In this document: piece by piece, positions 24,799 through 34,318 of the stretch
How the letters are laid out: the number at the start of each line of letters is the position of its first letter
Numbering within the stretch: the first letter of the stretch is position 1
Notes under the pieces: model-generated
The model's input: only the letters and a program-made list of their open reading frames with translations
What the model was told of the DNA's origin: nothing
Databases searched by the model: none
Program-made: the position numbers and the translations under genes
Assembly: GCA_959606065.1 (NCBI GenBank)
Contig: CAUHHV010000001.1
Span: 227,644-291,643 of the forward strand
DNA from: an uncultured Collinsella sp.
GTDB taxonomy: Bacteria > Actinomycetota > Coriobacteriia > Coriobacteriales > Coriobacteriaceae
Length of the DNA stretch: 64,000 nt
Direction of reading: 5' to 3'

Positions 24799-26505
24799 TT
24801 ACGAGTGCACGACCACGCAGAGGCCGACTTTGATGCGCTCGTGGAGCGACTTGGCATCGGCCAGACGCAGGTTGATACAACCGTGGCTACCGCACCACTT
24901 GTACGATTCGGCGTTATCGAAACTCGAATCGTTTTGCCAGGTGGCGTCGTGGAATCCGACCATATTGCCCTCGAACGGCATCCAGTAGCTTACCGGGCTC
25001 TCGTATTTGGGCTTGCCGGTCTCGGGGTCCTTGGCACCGATGAGTTTGCTGGCGCCATCGTTGCTGTTGATCTGCCATACGCCCTCGGGGGTGGCGTCTT
25101 CGCCCGGTTTGCCAGAAATAAAGTTGGCCTCCCACACGATGTTGCCGCTCTCGTCGTAGTAGCGCGCATGCTGCTCGGACAGGTCGACGTCGATATAGGC
25201 CTTCCAGTCGGGCTCGCCCTTGGCGGTAAATGTGTCGGCCTTCTGGGAGTACTTGATCTCGATTTCGCCGGTCTGCTTGTTGTTAATGGCGTCTTCGACC
25301 TGCTTGGCGAGCGAGCTGCTGTCGATGGACCAACCAAAGTCGCCGCCTTCGACGGCGCACTGCTTGCCATCGGCGCGCGTCCACCAGCGAGTGGAGCCCA
25401 CGGTATTAAAGCCGTTGGCGAGCTCGGCTGCCCAGCTGCTGATCTGCGACGTATCGAGCGTGGGGTTGGCCGGATCGGCAAAGCTGATCCACTGCAACAC
25501 GGAGCTGCCATCAACCTTGCCGGCATCCTCGCCGTTAAGCTTGAGGGTCACGTTGACGCCCAAGAAGTTATTGGCGGCATCGCATGCGGCCTGAATCTGA
25601 TCATCGGTCAGCGTTCCATTGAGCGGCTCATAGGCATCGTTGCCGAGCTTGGAAAGATCTACGGTCTCGGCCAGCGAGGCAAGCTCGAGCTCGGCATACT
25701 TAATGACATGCTCGCGGTTGAGTTTTTCGTTGGAGCGCGCCTCCTCGACGGTAAACTTGCCGGCCTGCTCGTCATAGGAGCTATTGGCCTCGAACGTGCC
25801 CGAACGGCCCTCGTTAAACTCATCGATGGCGGTGCCCAGATCCTTCTCAAACTGCTTTTGGTCAAAGGTATCGGAGAGCATGGACAGGTCGACGTCTTGA
25901 TCAAGATCGACTTCGTTGGAGCTAGCGGTTATTTTGGTCTTGCCGCTTAAGGATTCTACAAGGCGAACCGGCCATACAATGGCTTCGTTGCGGCTGATAA
26001 TCTCTTTTGCGGCAGCTTCGCCGTCGACGATGGGCTCATCGGACTCGGGCTGATAGGTCCAGCTAAAGTCATCGCCCGCCACGGTGAGCTTATAGTGCTT
26101 CCAAGCCGAGTTGACCTTGGTGGCGGCAGACGAAGCGTTGGAGAACGAGACGTCGACGCCGGCGATGGTGGTGTTGGGGTAGGCTACCTGCGAAAACGCT
26201 ACGACGCCTACGATATAGACAATGACGATAAGACCCAGGAGGACAAAGAGCGTCGTCTTTTTGCCCGACTTATTGTTCCCGGTGGGTTTGCGCGCGGGGC
26301 CGCGATCGCCTCGACCGTGCGTGGGGGGCTGCTTGGGCGTATTGCCGTTTGCCTGGCGCTGCTGGTTCGGGCGTTGCGAAGCGTTTGCCGCACCACGCTG
26401 CTGACCGTGGCTCGGCGCGATAGGACGCGGCGACTGAACGCCGCCGGTGTGCCTGCTCGGCTGCTGCGGATCGGGAATCAGTTGAGTTCGATCGTTTTGC
26501 GACAT
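24799..26505 (-). CDS. L,D-transpeptidase (YkuD domain) with peptidoglycan-binding-like domain
   Basis: A 568-residue wall cross-linking enzyme anchored by one transmembrane helix (residues about 85-105, TTLFVLLGLIVIVYIVGVVA) after an 80-residue Gln/Pro/Gly-rich cytoplasmic tail. The extracellular part starts with YPNTTIAGVDVSFSN, typical of the PG_binding_4 domain found in such enzymes. The YkuD catalytic domain occupies the last 130 residues, from IDVDLSEQHARYYDESG to the catalytic SHGCINLRLADAKSL. It should form 3-3 cross-links between stem peptides or attach proteins. The Met before SQNDRT is preferred because AAGGA is about 10 nt upstream; a Met three codons earlier lies too close to it. 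Confidence 0.9.
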   Translation of the reverse strand: MSQNDRTQLIPDPQQPSRHTGGVQSPRPIAPSHGQQRGAANASQRPNQQRQANGNTPKQPPTHGRGDRGPARKPTGNNKSGKKTTLFVLLGLIVIVYIVGVVAFSQVAYPNTTIAGVDVSFSNASSAATKVNSAWKHYKLTVAGDDFSWTYQPESDEPIVDGEAAAKEIISRNEAIVWPVRLVESLSGKTKITASSNEVDLDQDVDLSMLSDTFDQKQFEKDLGTAIDEFNEGRSGTFEANSSYDEQAGKFTVEEARSNEKLNREHVIKYAELELASLAETVDLSKLGNDAYEPLNGTLTDDQIQAACDAANNFLGVNVTLKLNGEDAGKVDGSSVLQWISFADPANPTLDTSQISSWAAELANGFNTVGSTRWWTRADGKQCAVEGGDFGWSIDSSSLAKQVEDAINNKQTGEIEIKYSQKADTFTAKGEPDWKAYIDVDLSEQHARYYDESGNIVWEANFISGKPGEDATPEGVWQINSNDGASKLIGAKDPETGKPKYESPVSYWMPFEGNMVGFHDATWQNDSSFDNAESYKWCGSHGCINLRLADAKSLHERIKVGLCVVVHS

Positions 26506-26614
26506 CGTGTGCATATCCTTCGAATTTCGCCTTGCGGCTCATCGTGTTTTTACTGGGCTTGCATTATAGCGATTACCTAGTTGATTGTGGTATGGAAACG
26601 GTGGCATTCAAAAG

Positions 26615-26636
26615 AGGTGGGACATTTGTCCCACCT
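26615..26636 (-). terminator. Perfect hairpin after the serine dehydratase gene
   Basis: AGGTGGGACAT followed by its exact complement ATGTCCCACCT-type arm; on the minus strand it is followed by CTTTT. It serves as the serine dehydratase terminator and shares the GGGACA/TGTCCC core seen in the longer intergenic repeats at 30.0 and 31.7 kb. Confidence 0.65.
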
Positions 26637-26654
26637 TCGAGTCGTTCTTTGTCG

Positions 26655-28262
26655 CTATCCGCACACACCGCATTTTGCACAGGCCGAAAGTGCGGCCGGA
26701 GCCTGCGCGATGCCGCCCTTTGCCGTCTCGCGCAGCGTGGCCGGCAACGCGTGGCCCACCGAGAGCATGACGTGTGCCATCTGGTCAAACGGCACCAGGC
26801 TCTTAATGCCGGCGAGGGCGAGTTGTGCGGAGCTAAAGGCGGCTGCCACGCCGATGGCGTTGCGGTTTTGGCAGGGCACCTCCACGAGGCCACCGACGGG
26901 GTCACAAACGAGGCCCAGCAGATTACTCAGCGCGATGGAACTGGCGTCGAGCGCCTGCTCGGGTGTGCCGCCGAGCATCTGCACTAGCGCGGCGGCGGCC
27001 ATGGCGGCCGCACTTCCGACCTCGGCCTGACAGCCGCCCTCGGCGCCGGCAACGCAGGCGCTCGTGGTGAGGTTGAGGCCGATGGCGGCGGCGCAATAAA
27101 GGGCATCCATGACCTGCTCGTCGTCCAGCTGCAAATGGTCTGCGAGCGCCAGCACGCAGCCTGGCACAACACCCGCGGATCCTGCCGTCGGAGCTGCGAC
27201 GATCACGCCCATGGTGGCGGAGCGCTCGAGCACGGCCATGGCGCGGGTCACGGCGTCGGTCTGGACGGCGCCCATCAGGCTTATGCTCAGATCGTTTCGG
27301 CTGGTGGCATCGACAAGCTTTGCCTCGCCGCCGATGAGGCCGCCGAGCGAGCGCTGTGGATTGGAAATGGGGGCTGTGGTCTCTTCGCGCATGACGTCGA
27401 GTACGCGGCGCATGGCGGCGATAGCGTGTGCCTCGCCGGTCAGACGTGCCTCGCGCACGGCCATGACGGCGCCGATGTTGAGCCCCAGTTCCTCGCACGC
27501 ATCGAGCATCTGCTCGCCGTCGTCGAAGATTTCCTTTGCCGAGACGCCGGGGGAGAGCGACGAGGCAGAACCGGGGAGCTCGATAAAGGTCGCGTAATCG
27601 ACATTGTCGAGCTTGCGGAGCATGGGGACGACGGTGTCGTCGGGGGCGCCGTCGGTCTCAAAGACGGAGTAGGCCTGGCCGCCCACTTCGGTGCGGTAGG
27701 TGCGGCAGAAGGCGATGTTCACATGGGCGTAGGCGAGCAGGTTGGTGAGCGCTGCGAGCACGCCGGGGACGTCCTGGTGCGCCACGAAGAGCGTGGAATA
27801 CATGCCCGAGATGTCGACGCCGACGCCGTTAATGCGGCTGATGCGCATCTTGCCGCCGCCCAAGCTCTCGCCGCGGACCTGCGCCGTGGCGCCCGTGGCG
27901 TCGACCATATCGATGTCGACGGTGTTGGGGTGGATGGAGGCGTCGTCGCCCTTGATGTCAAAGTGATATTCGAGGCCCTGCTCACGTGCGAGGTCAAAGG
28001 CCTGCTTGATGTTCTCGTCATCGGTGTCGAGGCCCAGAATGCCCGCGACGAGAGCGCGGTCGGTGCCGTGGCCGCGGTAGGTGTGGGCGAAGGAGTTCCA
28101 CAGGCCAAAGGTGACTTTGGTGATGCGGCCTTCCAGCAGGCTGGCGGCAACTTGTGCGCAGCGCAGGGCGCCAGCGGTGTGCGATGAGCTGGGGCCGACC
28201 ATGACGGGCCCCAAAATCTCGAATGCCGAGGTCGTAGCTAGTGTTTGCGGCTTGCCTGCCAT
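26655..28262 (-). CDS. sdaA: L-serine ammonia-lyase, iron-sulfur type, single chain
   Basis: A 535-residue serine dehydratase that converts L-serine to pyruvate and ammonia using a [4Fe-4S] cluster. The beta domain comes first (FEILGPVMVGPSSSHTAGALR). An ACT-like segment follows at residues 150-220 (DVPGVLAALTNLLAYAHVNI). The alpha domain comes last, with cluster cysteines in ACVAGAEGGCQAEVGSA and CDPVGGLVEVPCQNRN. The Met before AGKPQTLA has AGGAGC upstream; the longer frame continues into the repeat at 28.3 kb and is not used. The fused alpha/beta layout is typical of Actinobacteria and enterobacteria. Confidence 0.95.
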   Translation of the reverse strand: MAGKPQTLATTSAFEILGPVMVGPSSSHTAGALRCAQVAASLLEGRITKVTFGLWNSFAHTYRGHGTDRALVAGILGLDTDDENIKQAFDLAREQGLEYHFDIKGDDASIHPNTVDIDMVDATGATAQVRGESLGGGKMRISRINGVGVDISGMYSTLFVAHQDVPGVLAALTNLLAYAHVNIAFCRTYRTEVGGQAYSVFETDGAPDDTVVPMLRKLDNVDYATFIELPGSASSLSPGVSAKEIFDDGEQMLDACEELGLNIGAVMAVREARLTGEAHAIAAMRRVLDVMREETTAPISNPQRSLGGLIGGEAKLVDATSRNDLSISLMGAVQTDAVTRAMAVLERSATMGVIVAAPTAGSAGVVPGCVLALADHLQLDDEQVMDALYCAAAIGLNLTTSACVAGAEGGCQAEVGSAAAMAAAALVQMLGGTPEQALDASSIALSNLLGLVCDPVGGLVEVPCQNRNAIGVAAAFSSAQLALAGIKSLVPFDQMAHVMLSVGHALPATLRETAKGGIAQAPAALSACAKCGVCG

Positions 28263-28318
28263 ATGCGCTCCTGTTCTATCCCGTCGTTCCGAGGGGCGGG
28301 GCATACTCTGTCCCGCCG

Positions 28319-28437
28319 TTCCGAGGGCTTTGGTATTTGGTCGCCTGCTCGGACAGTCCTGCTCGCACGGAGGCCACATTAAGTGGCCTCCGGCTCGTGC
28401 GGAACTCGCGACCGACCAAATACCAAAGCCCTCGGAA
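28319..28437. repeat. Long intergenic inverted repeat (25-bp perfect arms)
   Basis: Arms at 28319-28343 and 28413-28437 are exact complements (core CCGAGGGCTTTGGTATTTGG). The 69-nt centre holds a second hairpin, GGAGGCCAC-ATTAA-GTGGCCTCC. It lies upstream of the serine dehydratase gene. No protein frame in it is convincing. Confidence 0.85.
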
Positions 28438-28534
28438 CTTAGGATACATGGTTGGAGTGGCTGGATGTCAAAATTTATCAGCTGGGGACGTGCTGTTCAT
28501 TGCGCATCGAAATATTCACACCACCGTGTAAATA

Positions 28535-28568
28535 AAAAGAAGTACCGGTTGGGGCCGGTACTTCTTTT
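28535..28568 (-). terminator. Bidirectional intrinsic terminator after metK
   Basis: AAAAGAAGTACCGG and its exact complement with a 6-nt loop, flanked by A and T runs on both sides. It sits 38 bp beyond the metK stop. Confidence 0.85.
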
Positions 28569-28606
28569 GGTTCTAATGCTTTGCTGTCTGGGCTCTGCGA
28601 ACCTAT

Positions 28607-29887
28607 TTACAGGCCGCAGGCTGCTTTGAGTTCTTCGACTCGGTCGGTATTCTCCCAGGTGAAGTCGGCGTCTTCGCGGCCGAAGTGACCGTAGGCTGCC
28701 GTCTTTTCGTAGATGGGGCGACGCAGGTCTAGGTCGCGGATGATTGCGCCCGGGCGCAGGTCGAAGGTCTTCTCGACGGCCTCGACGATCTTGTCCTCGG
28801 CAACATGCGCGGTACCGAAGGTGTCGACCATGATTGAGAGGGGCTTGGAAACGCCGATGGCGTAGGCAAGCTCGACTTCGCAGCGGTCGGCCAGGCCGGC
28901 GGCGACCACGTTCTTGGCGACCCAGCGCGCGGCATACGCGGCGGAGCGGTCAACCTTGGTGCAGTCCTTGCCGCTAAAGGCGCCGCCGCCGTGACGGCCG
29001 TAGCCGCCGTAGGTGTCGACGATGATCTTGCGACCGGTGAGGCCCGTGTCGCCCATGGGGCCGCCCACGACAAAGCGACCGGTGGGGTTCACGTAGATGT
29101 CCGCGTTGTCCCACGGCATGTTCTCGGCGGCCATGACCGGGGTGATGACGTGTTCGATGAGGTCGGCCTTGATCTTGCCCATGTCCTCAATCTCGGCGGC
29201 GTGCTGCGTGGAGATGACGATGGTCGTGACCTCCACGGGCTTGCCTTCCTCGTAGCGCACCGTGACCTGGGTCTTGCCGTCGGGGCGCAGGTAGGGCAGG
29301 GTTCCGTCATGGCGCACGGCAGCCAGGCGCTCGGCCAGGCGGCTTGCCAGGTAGTGCGGCATGGGCATGAGGGTCTTGGTCTCGTTGGAGGCATAACCGA
29401 ACATCATGCCCTGGTCGCCGGCGCCGATCAGGTCGATCGGGTCGGTGGTAGCGCCGGTCTGGGTCTCGAAGGACTCGTCAACGCCCTGGGCGATATCGGG
29501 CGACTGCTCGTGGATGAGGCTCATAACGCCGCAGGTGTCACAGTCAAAACCGAACTTGGCGCGGTTGTAGCCAATGCGGCGGATGACGCCGCGGGCGATT
29601 TCCTGTACGTCGACGTAGGCCTGGGTGCGAATCTCGCCGGCGACGATGACGGTGCCGGTGGTCACGAGGGTCTCGCAGGCGCAGCGGACGTTCTCCACGT
29701 TGGCGGGCACACCGTTGGGCGCAATATAGCCCTGCTCCTGCAGCTCTATTTCTTTGGCGAGGATTGCGTCGAGGACGGCGTCACTGATCTGATCAGCGAT
29801 CTTATCGGGATGACCTTCGGTCACCGACTCCGACGTAAAAACAAAGGACCCGTGTTGGGGTGGGATGGAACGAAGTTCTTCTGACAT
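28607..29887 (-). CDS. metK: S-adenosylmethionine synthetase
   Basis: A 426-residue methionine adenosyltransferase, the source of SAM for, among others, the corrin methylases in this window. Motifs: FTSESVTEGHPDKIADQISD (ATP and methionine site), GAGDQGMMFGYASNET, GGPMGDTGLTGRKIIVDTYG and GGGAFSGKDCTKVDRS. Ribosome-binding site GAAAGGACA. Upstream there is no recognisable SAM riboswitch on the minus strand. The coding frame is complete and slightly longer than average because of short insertions near the N-terminus. Confidence 0.97.
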   Translation of the reverse strand: MSEELRSIPPQHGSFVFTSESVTEGHPDKIADQISDAVLDAILAKEIELQEQGYIAPNGVPANVENVRCACETLVTTGTVIVAGEIRTQAYVDVQEIARGVIRRIGYNRAKFGFDCDTCGVMSLIHEQSPDIAQGVDESFETQTGATTDPIDLIGAGDQGMMFGYASNETKTLMPMPHYLASRLAERLAAVRHDGTLPYLRPDGKTQVTVRYEEGKPVEVTTIVISTQHAAEIEDMGKIKADLIEHVITPVMAAENMPWDNADIYVNPTGRFVVGGPMGDTGLTGRKIIVDTYGGYGRHGGGAFSGKDCTKVDRSAAYAARWVAKNVVAAGLADRCEVELAYAIGVSKPLSIMVDTFGTAHVAEDKIVEAVEKTFDLRPGAIIRDLDLRRPIYEKTAAYGHFGREDADFTWENTDRVEELKAACGL

Positions 29888-29995
29888 GATTGTCCTTTCA
29901 AAAACGTGTCCCAGCGACCGTTACCATTCCGCCGGGCTCTCTATGCAAGGGCACATCATAGCGCGTAAATCAAACATTCACACCCTTTCCGCACC

Positions 29996-30090
29996 TACTC
30001 ATTGGGGACAGACTTAAATGACCAGTCTTAAACCAAGAATGTCCCCAATGACTACAACGACTGGTCATTTAAGTCTGTCCCCAATGAGTA
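29996..30090. repeat. Long intergenic inverted repeat (31-bp perfect arms, TGTCCCCAAT type)
   Basis: Arms 29996-30026 and 30060-30090 are exact complements (outer part TACTCATTGGGGACAGACTT). The 33-nt centre contains another TGTCCCCAATGA, and a further partial copy follows at 30091-30103, giving three copies of that word. The structure resembles elements mobilised by REP-associated (Y1) transposases; no transposase is nearby. Confidence 0.9.
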
Positions 30091-30187
30091 GTCCCCAATG
30101 AGTGTGTCGGTGCCCTTTGTGCGGAGGTTGCTTTGATGCTTTATACTGGTGCGGTTAGACATCCATCCTGCAATCGAGGAGATTTCC

Positions 30188-31663
30188 ATGGCATCAGACG
30201 TTCGCGTCCGCTTTGCACCCTCACCGACGGGCAAGCTGCACATCGGCGGCGCCCGCACCGCTATCTATAACTGGGCTTTCGCCCGTGCTAACGGCGGCAC
30301 GTTCATCCTGCGCATCGACGACACCGACCCCACCCGCTCCACCGACGAGAACACGCAGATCATCCTGCGCGCCATGCGCTGGCTGGGCCTGGATTGGGAC
30401 GAGGGTCCCGAGGTGGGCGGCGACTATGGCCCCTATGCCCAGACCGAGCGCCTGGACCTGTACAAGCAGGCCGCCCAGAAGCTTTGGGACGAGGGCAAGG
30501 CCTATCCCTGCTTCTGCACCAAGGAGCAGCTCGACGCCGATCGCAAGGCCGCGCAGGAGCGCAAGGACCCCTTCCAGGGCTATCAGCGCCGTTGCCGCGA
30601 CCTTGATCCCGAGGAGGCCCGCCGTCGCATCGAGGCCGGCGAGTCCTACGTCCTACGCATCAAGGTGCCCGAGGACCGCGGCGACGTCGTCATCCACGAT
30701 GCCGTCCACGGCGAGGTGACCTTCGACGCCAAGGAGCTCGACGACTTTGTGATCTTCCGCTCCGATGGCACGCCCACGTACAACTTTGCGACCGTCGTCG
30801 ACGACGCCATGATGAAGATCACCCATGTCATCCGCGGCGACGACCACCTGTCCAACACCCCGCGTCAGGTCATGGTCTACGAGGCCCTCGGCGCGCCCGT
30901 GCCCACGTTCGCCCACATCTCCATGATCCTGGGCGCCGACGGCAAGAAGCTCTCCAAGCGCCATGGCGCCACCTCGGTGGAGGAGTACCGCGACGCCGGT
31001 TACCTGTCCGACGCCTTCGTCAACTACCTGGCGCTGCTCGGCTGGTCGCTCGACGGCGAGACCACAATCATCCCGCGCGATGTCCTGGCCAGCAAGTTCT
31101 CGCTCGACCGCATCTCCAAGAACCCGGCGACCTTCGACCCCAAGAAACTCGACTGGGTCAACGCCGAGTACATCAACGGCATGTCCGATGCCCAGTTTGC
31201 CGACGAGATCATGGTCCCCGAGCTGCACGAGGCGGGTCTCATCGAGGGTAATGTCGAGTACGGCGAGGACTGGATCGATGCGCTCGCTGCCATCGTTAAG
31301 CCGCGCACCAAGATGCCGGCCGACGCCGTGACCGTCGCCGCCCCCATCTTTGCCACGGCCGAGACACTCGAGTATGACGAGAAGTCCGTCAACAAAGGCC
31401 TGGCCAAGGAAGGCATGGGTGCCATCCTGGATGCCGCCAAGGCCGCGCTCGTGGGCGTGGACGAGTGGACAGCCGCGAACATCGACGCCTCGCTTGAGCC
31501 GCTGCCCGAGCAGATGGACCTTAAGAAGCGCGTGGTGTTCCAGGCCGTGCGCGTCGCCGTCTGCGGCAACATGGTGAGCCCCCCGTTGGGCGAGACCATG
31601 GCGCTCGTCGGCCGCGACGACTGCCTGGCACGCATCGACCGCGCCCGCACGATGGCGCTGTAG
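30188..31663 (+). CDS. gltX: Glutamyl-tRNA synthetase
   Basis: A 491-residue class I synthetase. RFAPSPTGKLHIGGARTAIYN contains the HIGH-type motif, DDTDPTRSTDEN the active-site loop, HVIRGDDHLSNTPRQ the catalytic core, and KKLSKRHGATSVEEY the KMSKS-type motif. The anticodon-binding helical domain fills the last 170 residues. The ATG at 30188 follows GAGGAGA; 13 codons of open frame upstream are not conserved in type. A possible minus-10 TATACT lies at 30142. Confidence 0.96.
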   Translation: MASDVRVRFAPSPTGKLHIGGARTAIYNWAFARANGGTFILRIDDTDPTRSTDENTQIILRAMRWLGLDWDEGPEVGGDYGPYAQTERLDLYKQAAQKLWDEGKAYPCFCTKEQLDADRKAAQERKDPFQGYQRRCRDLDPEEARRRIEAGESYVLRIKVPEDRGDVVIHDAVHGEVTFDAKELDDFVIFRSDGTPTYNFATVVDDAMMKITHVIRGDDHLSNTPRQVMVYEALGAPVPTFAHISMILGADGKKLSKRHGATSVEEYRDAGYLSDAFVNYLALLGWSLDGETTIIPRDVLASKFSLDRISKNPATFDPKKLDWVNAEYINGMSDAQFADEIMVPELHEAGLIEGNVEYGEDWIDALAAIVKPRTKMPADAVTVAAPIFATAETLEYDEKSVNKGLAKEGMGAILDAAKAALVGVDEWTAANIDASLEPLPEQMDLKKRVVFQAVRVAVCGNMVSPPLGETMALVGRDDCLARIDRARTMAL

Positions 31664-31686
31664 CAGACGCGTAAACGCATGTATCC

Positions 31687-31718
31687 GAGCCCCGTTCCCC
31701 CGAGCGGGGCTCTTGTTT
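31687..31718 (+). terminator. Intrinsic terminator of gltX
   Basis: GAGCCCCG-loop-CGGGGCTC followed by TTGTTT, 24 bp after the gltX stop. Confidence 0.85.
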
Positions 31719-31739
31719 CTGTACCGATGAGTGGGTTGC

Positions 31740-31841
31740 TGGGACAAAATAATCAGTAGTGTTTGTCCCATGTTCGAGTGACGCAACAAGCTCGACACTC
31801 GTATCGGCCATGGGACAAACTCTACTGATTATTTTGTCCCA
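31740..31841. repeat. Long intergenic inverted repeat (33-bp arms, GGGACAAA type)
   Basis: Arms 31740-31772 and 31809-31841 pair over 33 bp with one mismatch. Each arm is itself bounded by GGGACAAA and TTTGTCCC, and the 36-nt centre has a CGAGTG/CACTCG hairpin. It sits between the gltX terminator and the priA start. Confidence 0.9.
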
Positions 31842-31873
31842 CCCCTTTCAGGTCCGTTCGTTAGAGGTGGTGT

Positions 31874-34300
31874 ATGGCTCAACAACTGTCGCTGTTTGGT
31901 TCGCCGGAACCGGAGGAGACTCCGGTGAAGCCCGAGCCTGCACCCGAACCCATCGCCGCCTACGCGAGCGTGGTCCTCGATATCCCCACCCGTGCGCTGT
32001 CGGAACCGTTTGCTTACGGCATCCCTGACTCCCTTGCCAACGAGGCCCAGGTCGGATCGACGGTCCTGGTCCATTTTGGCAACCGTGCCGCCGCGGGCTA
32101 CATCGTCGACATTGCGCCTGATCTGGGCGATCTGCCGGGCAACAACGCCCTCGACCCCGTGCGCATCAAGCCCATCGAGGCCATCCTCAGCAAACCGCTC
32201 TTTACCGCCGAAGTCGCCCGTATCGCACGCTGGATGAGCCACGAGTACGTCGCAACGCTTTCCGAGTGCCTGCGCCTGTTTTTGCCCCCGGGCGGCAGTC
32301 CGCGTGTGGTCAAGGGTGACGACGGCGTGTGGACGGTTGAACGTCCAGCCGTCAAACCCATCCAAAATCGCTGGGTCATGCTCACGCCCGAAGGCTTCGA
32401 CTATACGCCGCCCAAGACCGCGGTCCGCCAGCGCCAACTCATCGAGGCGCTCCAGTGCGGCCCGGTCACGACGCGCGACCTCAACCTTCTCTATAACAGC
32501 ATGTCGGCGACCATCAAGTCGCTCGAAAAACGCGGCGTCGTGGTGGTGGAAGAGCGCCGCGCCTGGCGTGGCTGCAGCGAGCAGACCACGCTGTCCTCGG
32601 CAAGCGGCAAGGCGCCGGTCTCCCTTACCAACGGCCAGCAACAGGCACTCGCGCAGATTGAGCGCGCTCGTCTGGACGCTCATGGCGACGTGGTGTTGGT
32701 CGACGGCGTCACCGGCTCCGGCAAAACCGAGGTTTACCTCTCCGCCATCGAGCGCGTGCTTGCAGCCGGTCGCTCGGCCTGCGTGCTGGTGCCCGAGATT
32801 TCGCTGACAGCCCAGACCGTCGGCCGCTTCCGCTCCCGCTTTGGCGAGACGGTCGCGGTTTTCCACTCGCGTCTTTCTGCTGGCGAGCGTCTCGACCAGT
32901 GGGATATGGTCGCCAGCGGTGCGGCCCGCGTGGTCGTCGGCGCTCGCTCGGCGCTCTTTTGCCCGCTTAGCGACTTGGGCCTCATCATCATCGACGAGGA
33001 GCACGAGACCAGCTACAAGCAGGGCTCCAGTCCGCGCTACCATGCGCGCGAGGTTGCTGCCGAGATGGCGCACCGTTATCGCTGCCCGCTCGTGCTGGGC
33101 TCGGCTACGCCCTCGGCCGAGGCCCTCGACCGCTGCCGCCGCGGCACGTACAGCGGCGCCAACTGGACACGCGTCGAGATGCCCGAGCGCCCGGGACGCG
33201 CCGTGCTGCCTACGGTTCGCATTGCCGACCTGCGCCGCGAGTTTTCGCACGGTAGCCGTTCAATGTTCTCTAAACCGCTGATTGATGGTTTGGAGCGCGT
33301 TGTAGAGCACCGCGAGAAGGCCGTGCTGCTGCATAATCGCCGTGGCTTTGCGCCGTTCCTGATGTGTCGCGAGTGCGGCTGCGTTCCCACCTGCAACCAC
33401 TGCTCCACCGCGCTTACGTATCACGAGCGCACGCACACGCTGCAATGTCACACCTGCGGTTCGTCTTGGCGCGTGCAGCCGTATCCCGCGTCCACGAGTC
33501 GCTGCCCCAAGTGCGGCAGCCGCTACCTGGCAAAAATGGGGCTGGGCACGCAGCAGATCGAGGACGCACTGCACCAGATGCTGCCCGAGGACGTCGCCAT
33601 CATCCGCATGGATGCCGATTCCACGCGCGGCAAGGATGCGCACAAAAAGCTGCTTGAGCAGTTCGATGCCGCCGATTGCGCCGTGTTGCTGGGCACCCAG
33701 ATGATCGCCAAGGGCCTCGACTTTCCCGAGGTCACGCTCGTGGGCGTGGTCAATGCCGACTTTGCGTTAAAACTGCCCGATTTCCGCGCAGGGGAGCGTG
33801 CCTACGATCTGCTGGAACAGGTGGCGGGCCGTGCCGGTCGCGGCGATCGTCCCGGTGAGGTGATCATCCAGACCTACCTGCCCGAGGATCCGGTCATTCG
33901 CGCCGTCGCTAAGCACGACCGTTCGATCTTTACCGACTACGACCTGGACCAGCGCCGCGACGCCCTGTATCCACCGTTCGTGCGTCTGGTCAACATTTTG
34001 GTGTGGTCGGCGAACCGAGACGACGCGCAGGACTACATTGGGCGCATTGCAAAGCTTCTTAAGCGCCGCTGGCATGCCGCCGCGCCCGATTTTTTGCGGG
34101 CGGGGAGTGCCGTGCCGCAGGTGCTAGGCCCGGCTTCGTGTGTAATCGAGAGAGCCAAGGACCGTTACCGCTTCCATCTGCTTGTGAAGTCGCCCGTGGG
34201 GTACCATGTCTCTGATGATATCGACGCCTGCTTCAAAGAGGTGGGCTCTGTGCGCGGCGTGAGCGTGAGCGTTGACGTCGACGCCTATGATTTGATGTAA
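31874..34300 (+). CDS. priA: Primosomal protein N' (replication restart helicase)
   Basis: An 808-residue PriA, the 3'-5' helicase that reloads the replisome at stalled forks. The N-terminal DNA-binding region (VVLDIPTRALSEPFAYGIPD) precedes a winged-helix segment. The helicase has Walker A GVTGSGKTEVYLSAIE, DEEHETSYKQ, LGSATPSAEAL and QVAGRAGRGDRPGEVI. Zinc-binding cysteines occur in CRECGCVPTCNHCS, CHTCGSSW and CPKCGS. Complete. It is followed 18 bp later by def, an arrangement (priA-def-fmt-rsmB) common in bacteria. Confidence 0.96.
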   Translation: MAQQLSLFGSPEPEETPVKPEPAPEPIAAYASVVLDIPTRALSEPFAYGIPDSLANEAQVGSTVLVHFGNRAAAGYIVDIAPDLGDLPGNNALDPVRIKPIEAILSKPLFTAEVARIARWMSHEYVATLSECLRLFLPPGGSPRVVKGDDGVWTVERPAVKPIQNRWVMLTPEGFDYTPPKTAVRQRQLIEALQCGPVTTRDLNLLYNSMSATIKSLEKRGVVVVEERRAWRGCSEQTTLSSASGKAPVSLTNGQQQALAQIERARLDAHGDVVLVDGVTGSGKTEVYLSAIERVLAAGRSACVLVPEISLTAQTVGRFRSRFGETVAVFHSRLSAGERLDQWDMVASGAARVVVGARSALFCPLSDLGLIIIDEEHETSYKQGSSPRYHAREVAAEMAHRYRCPLVLGSATPSAEALDRCRRGTYSGANWTRVEMPERPGRAVLPTVRIADLRREFSHGSRSMFSKPLIDGLERVVEHREKAVLLHNRRGFAPFLMCRECGCVPTCNHCSTALTYHERTHTLQCHTCGSSWRVQPYPASTSRCPKCGSRYLAKMGLGTQQIEDALHQMLPEDVAIIRMDADSTRGKDAHKKLLEQFDAADCAVLLGTQMIAKGLDFPEVTLVGVVNADFALKLPDFRAGERAYDLLEQVAGRAGRGDRPGEVIIQTYLPEDPVIRAVAKHDRSIFTDYDLDQRRDALYPPFVRLVNILVWSANRDDAQDYIGRIAKLLKRRWHAAAPDFLRAGSAVPQVLGPASCVIERAKDRYRFHLLVKSPVGYHVSDDIDACFKEVGSVRGVSVSVDVDAYDLM

Positions 34301-34318
34301 CAACCTGAAAGGATGGCC

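Noticed and set aside
28241..28531. Possible 96-residue protein upstream of serine dehydratase
   Set aside because: Most of the frame is the two arms of the long inverted repeat; no ribosome-binding site and no family resemblance.
29888..30000. SAM riboswitch upstream of metK
   Set aside because: No conserved SAM-I, SAM-II or SAM-IV core could be recognised on the minus strand.
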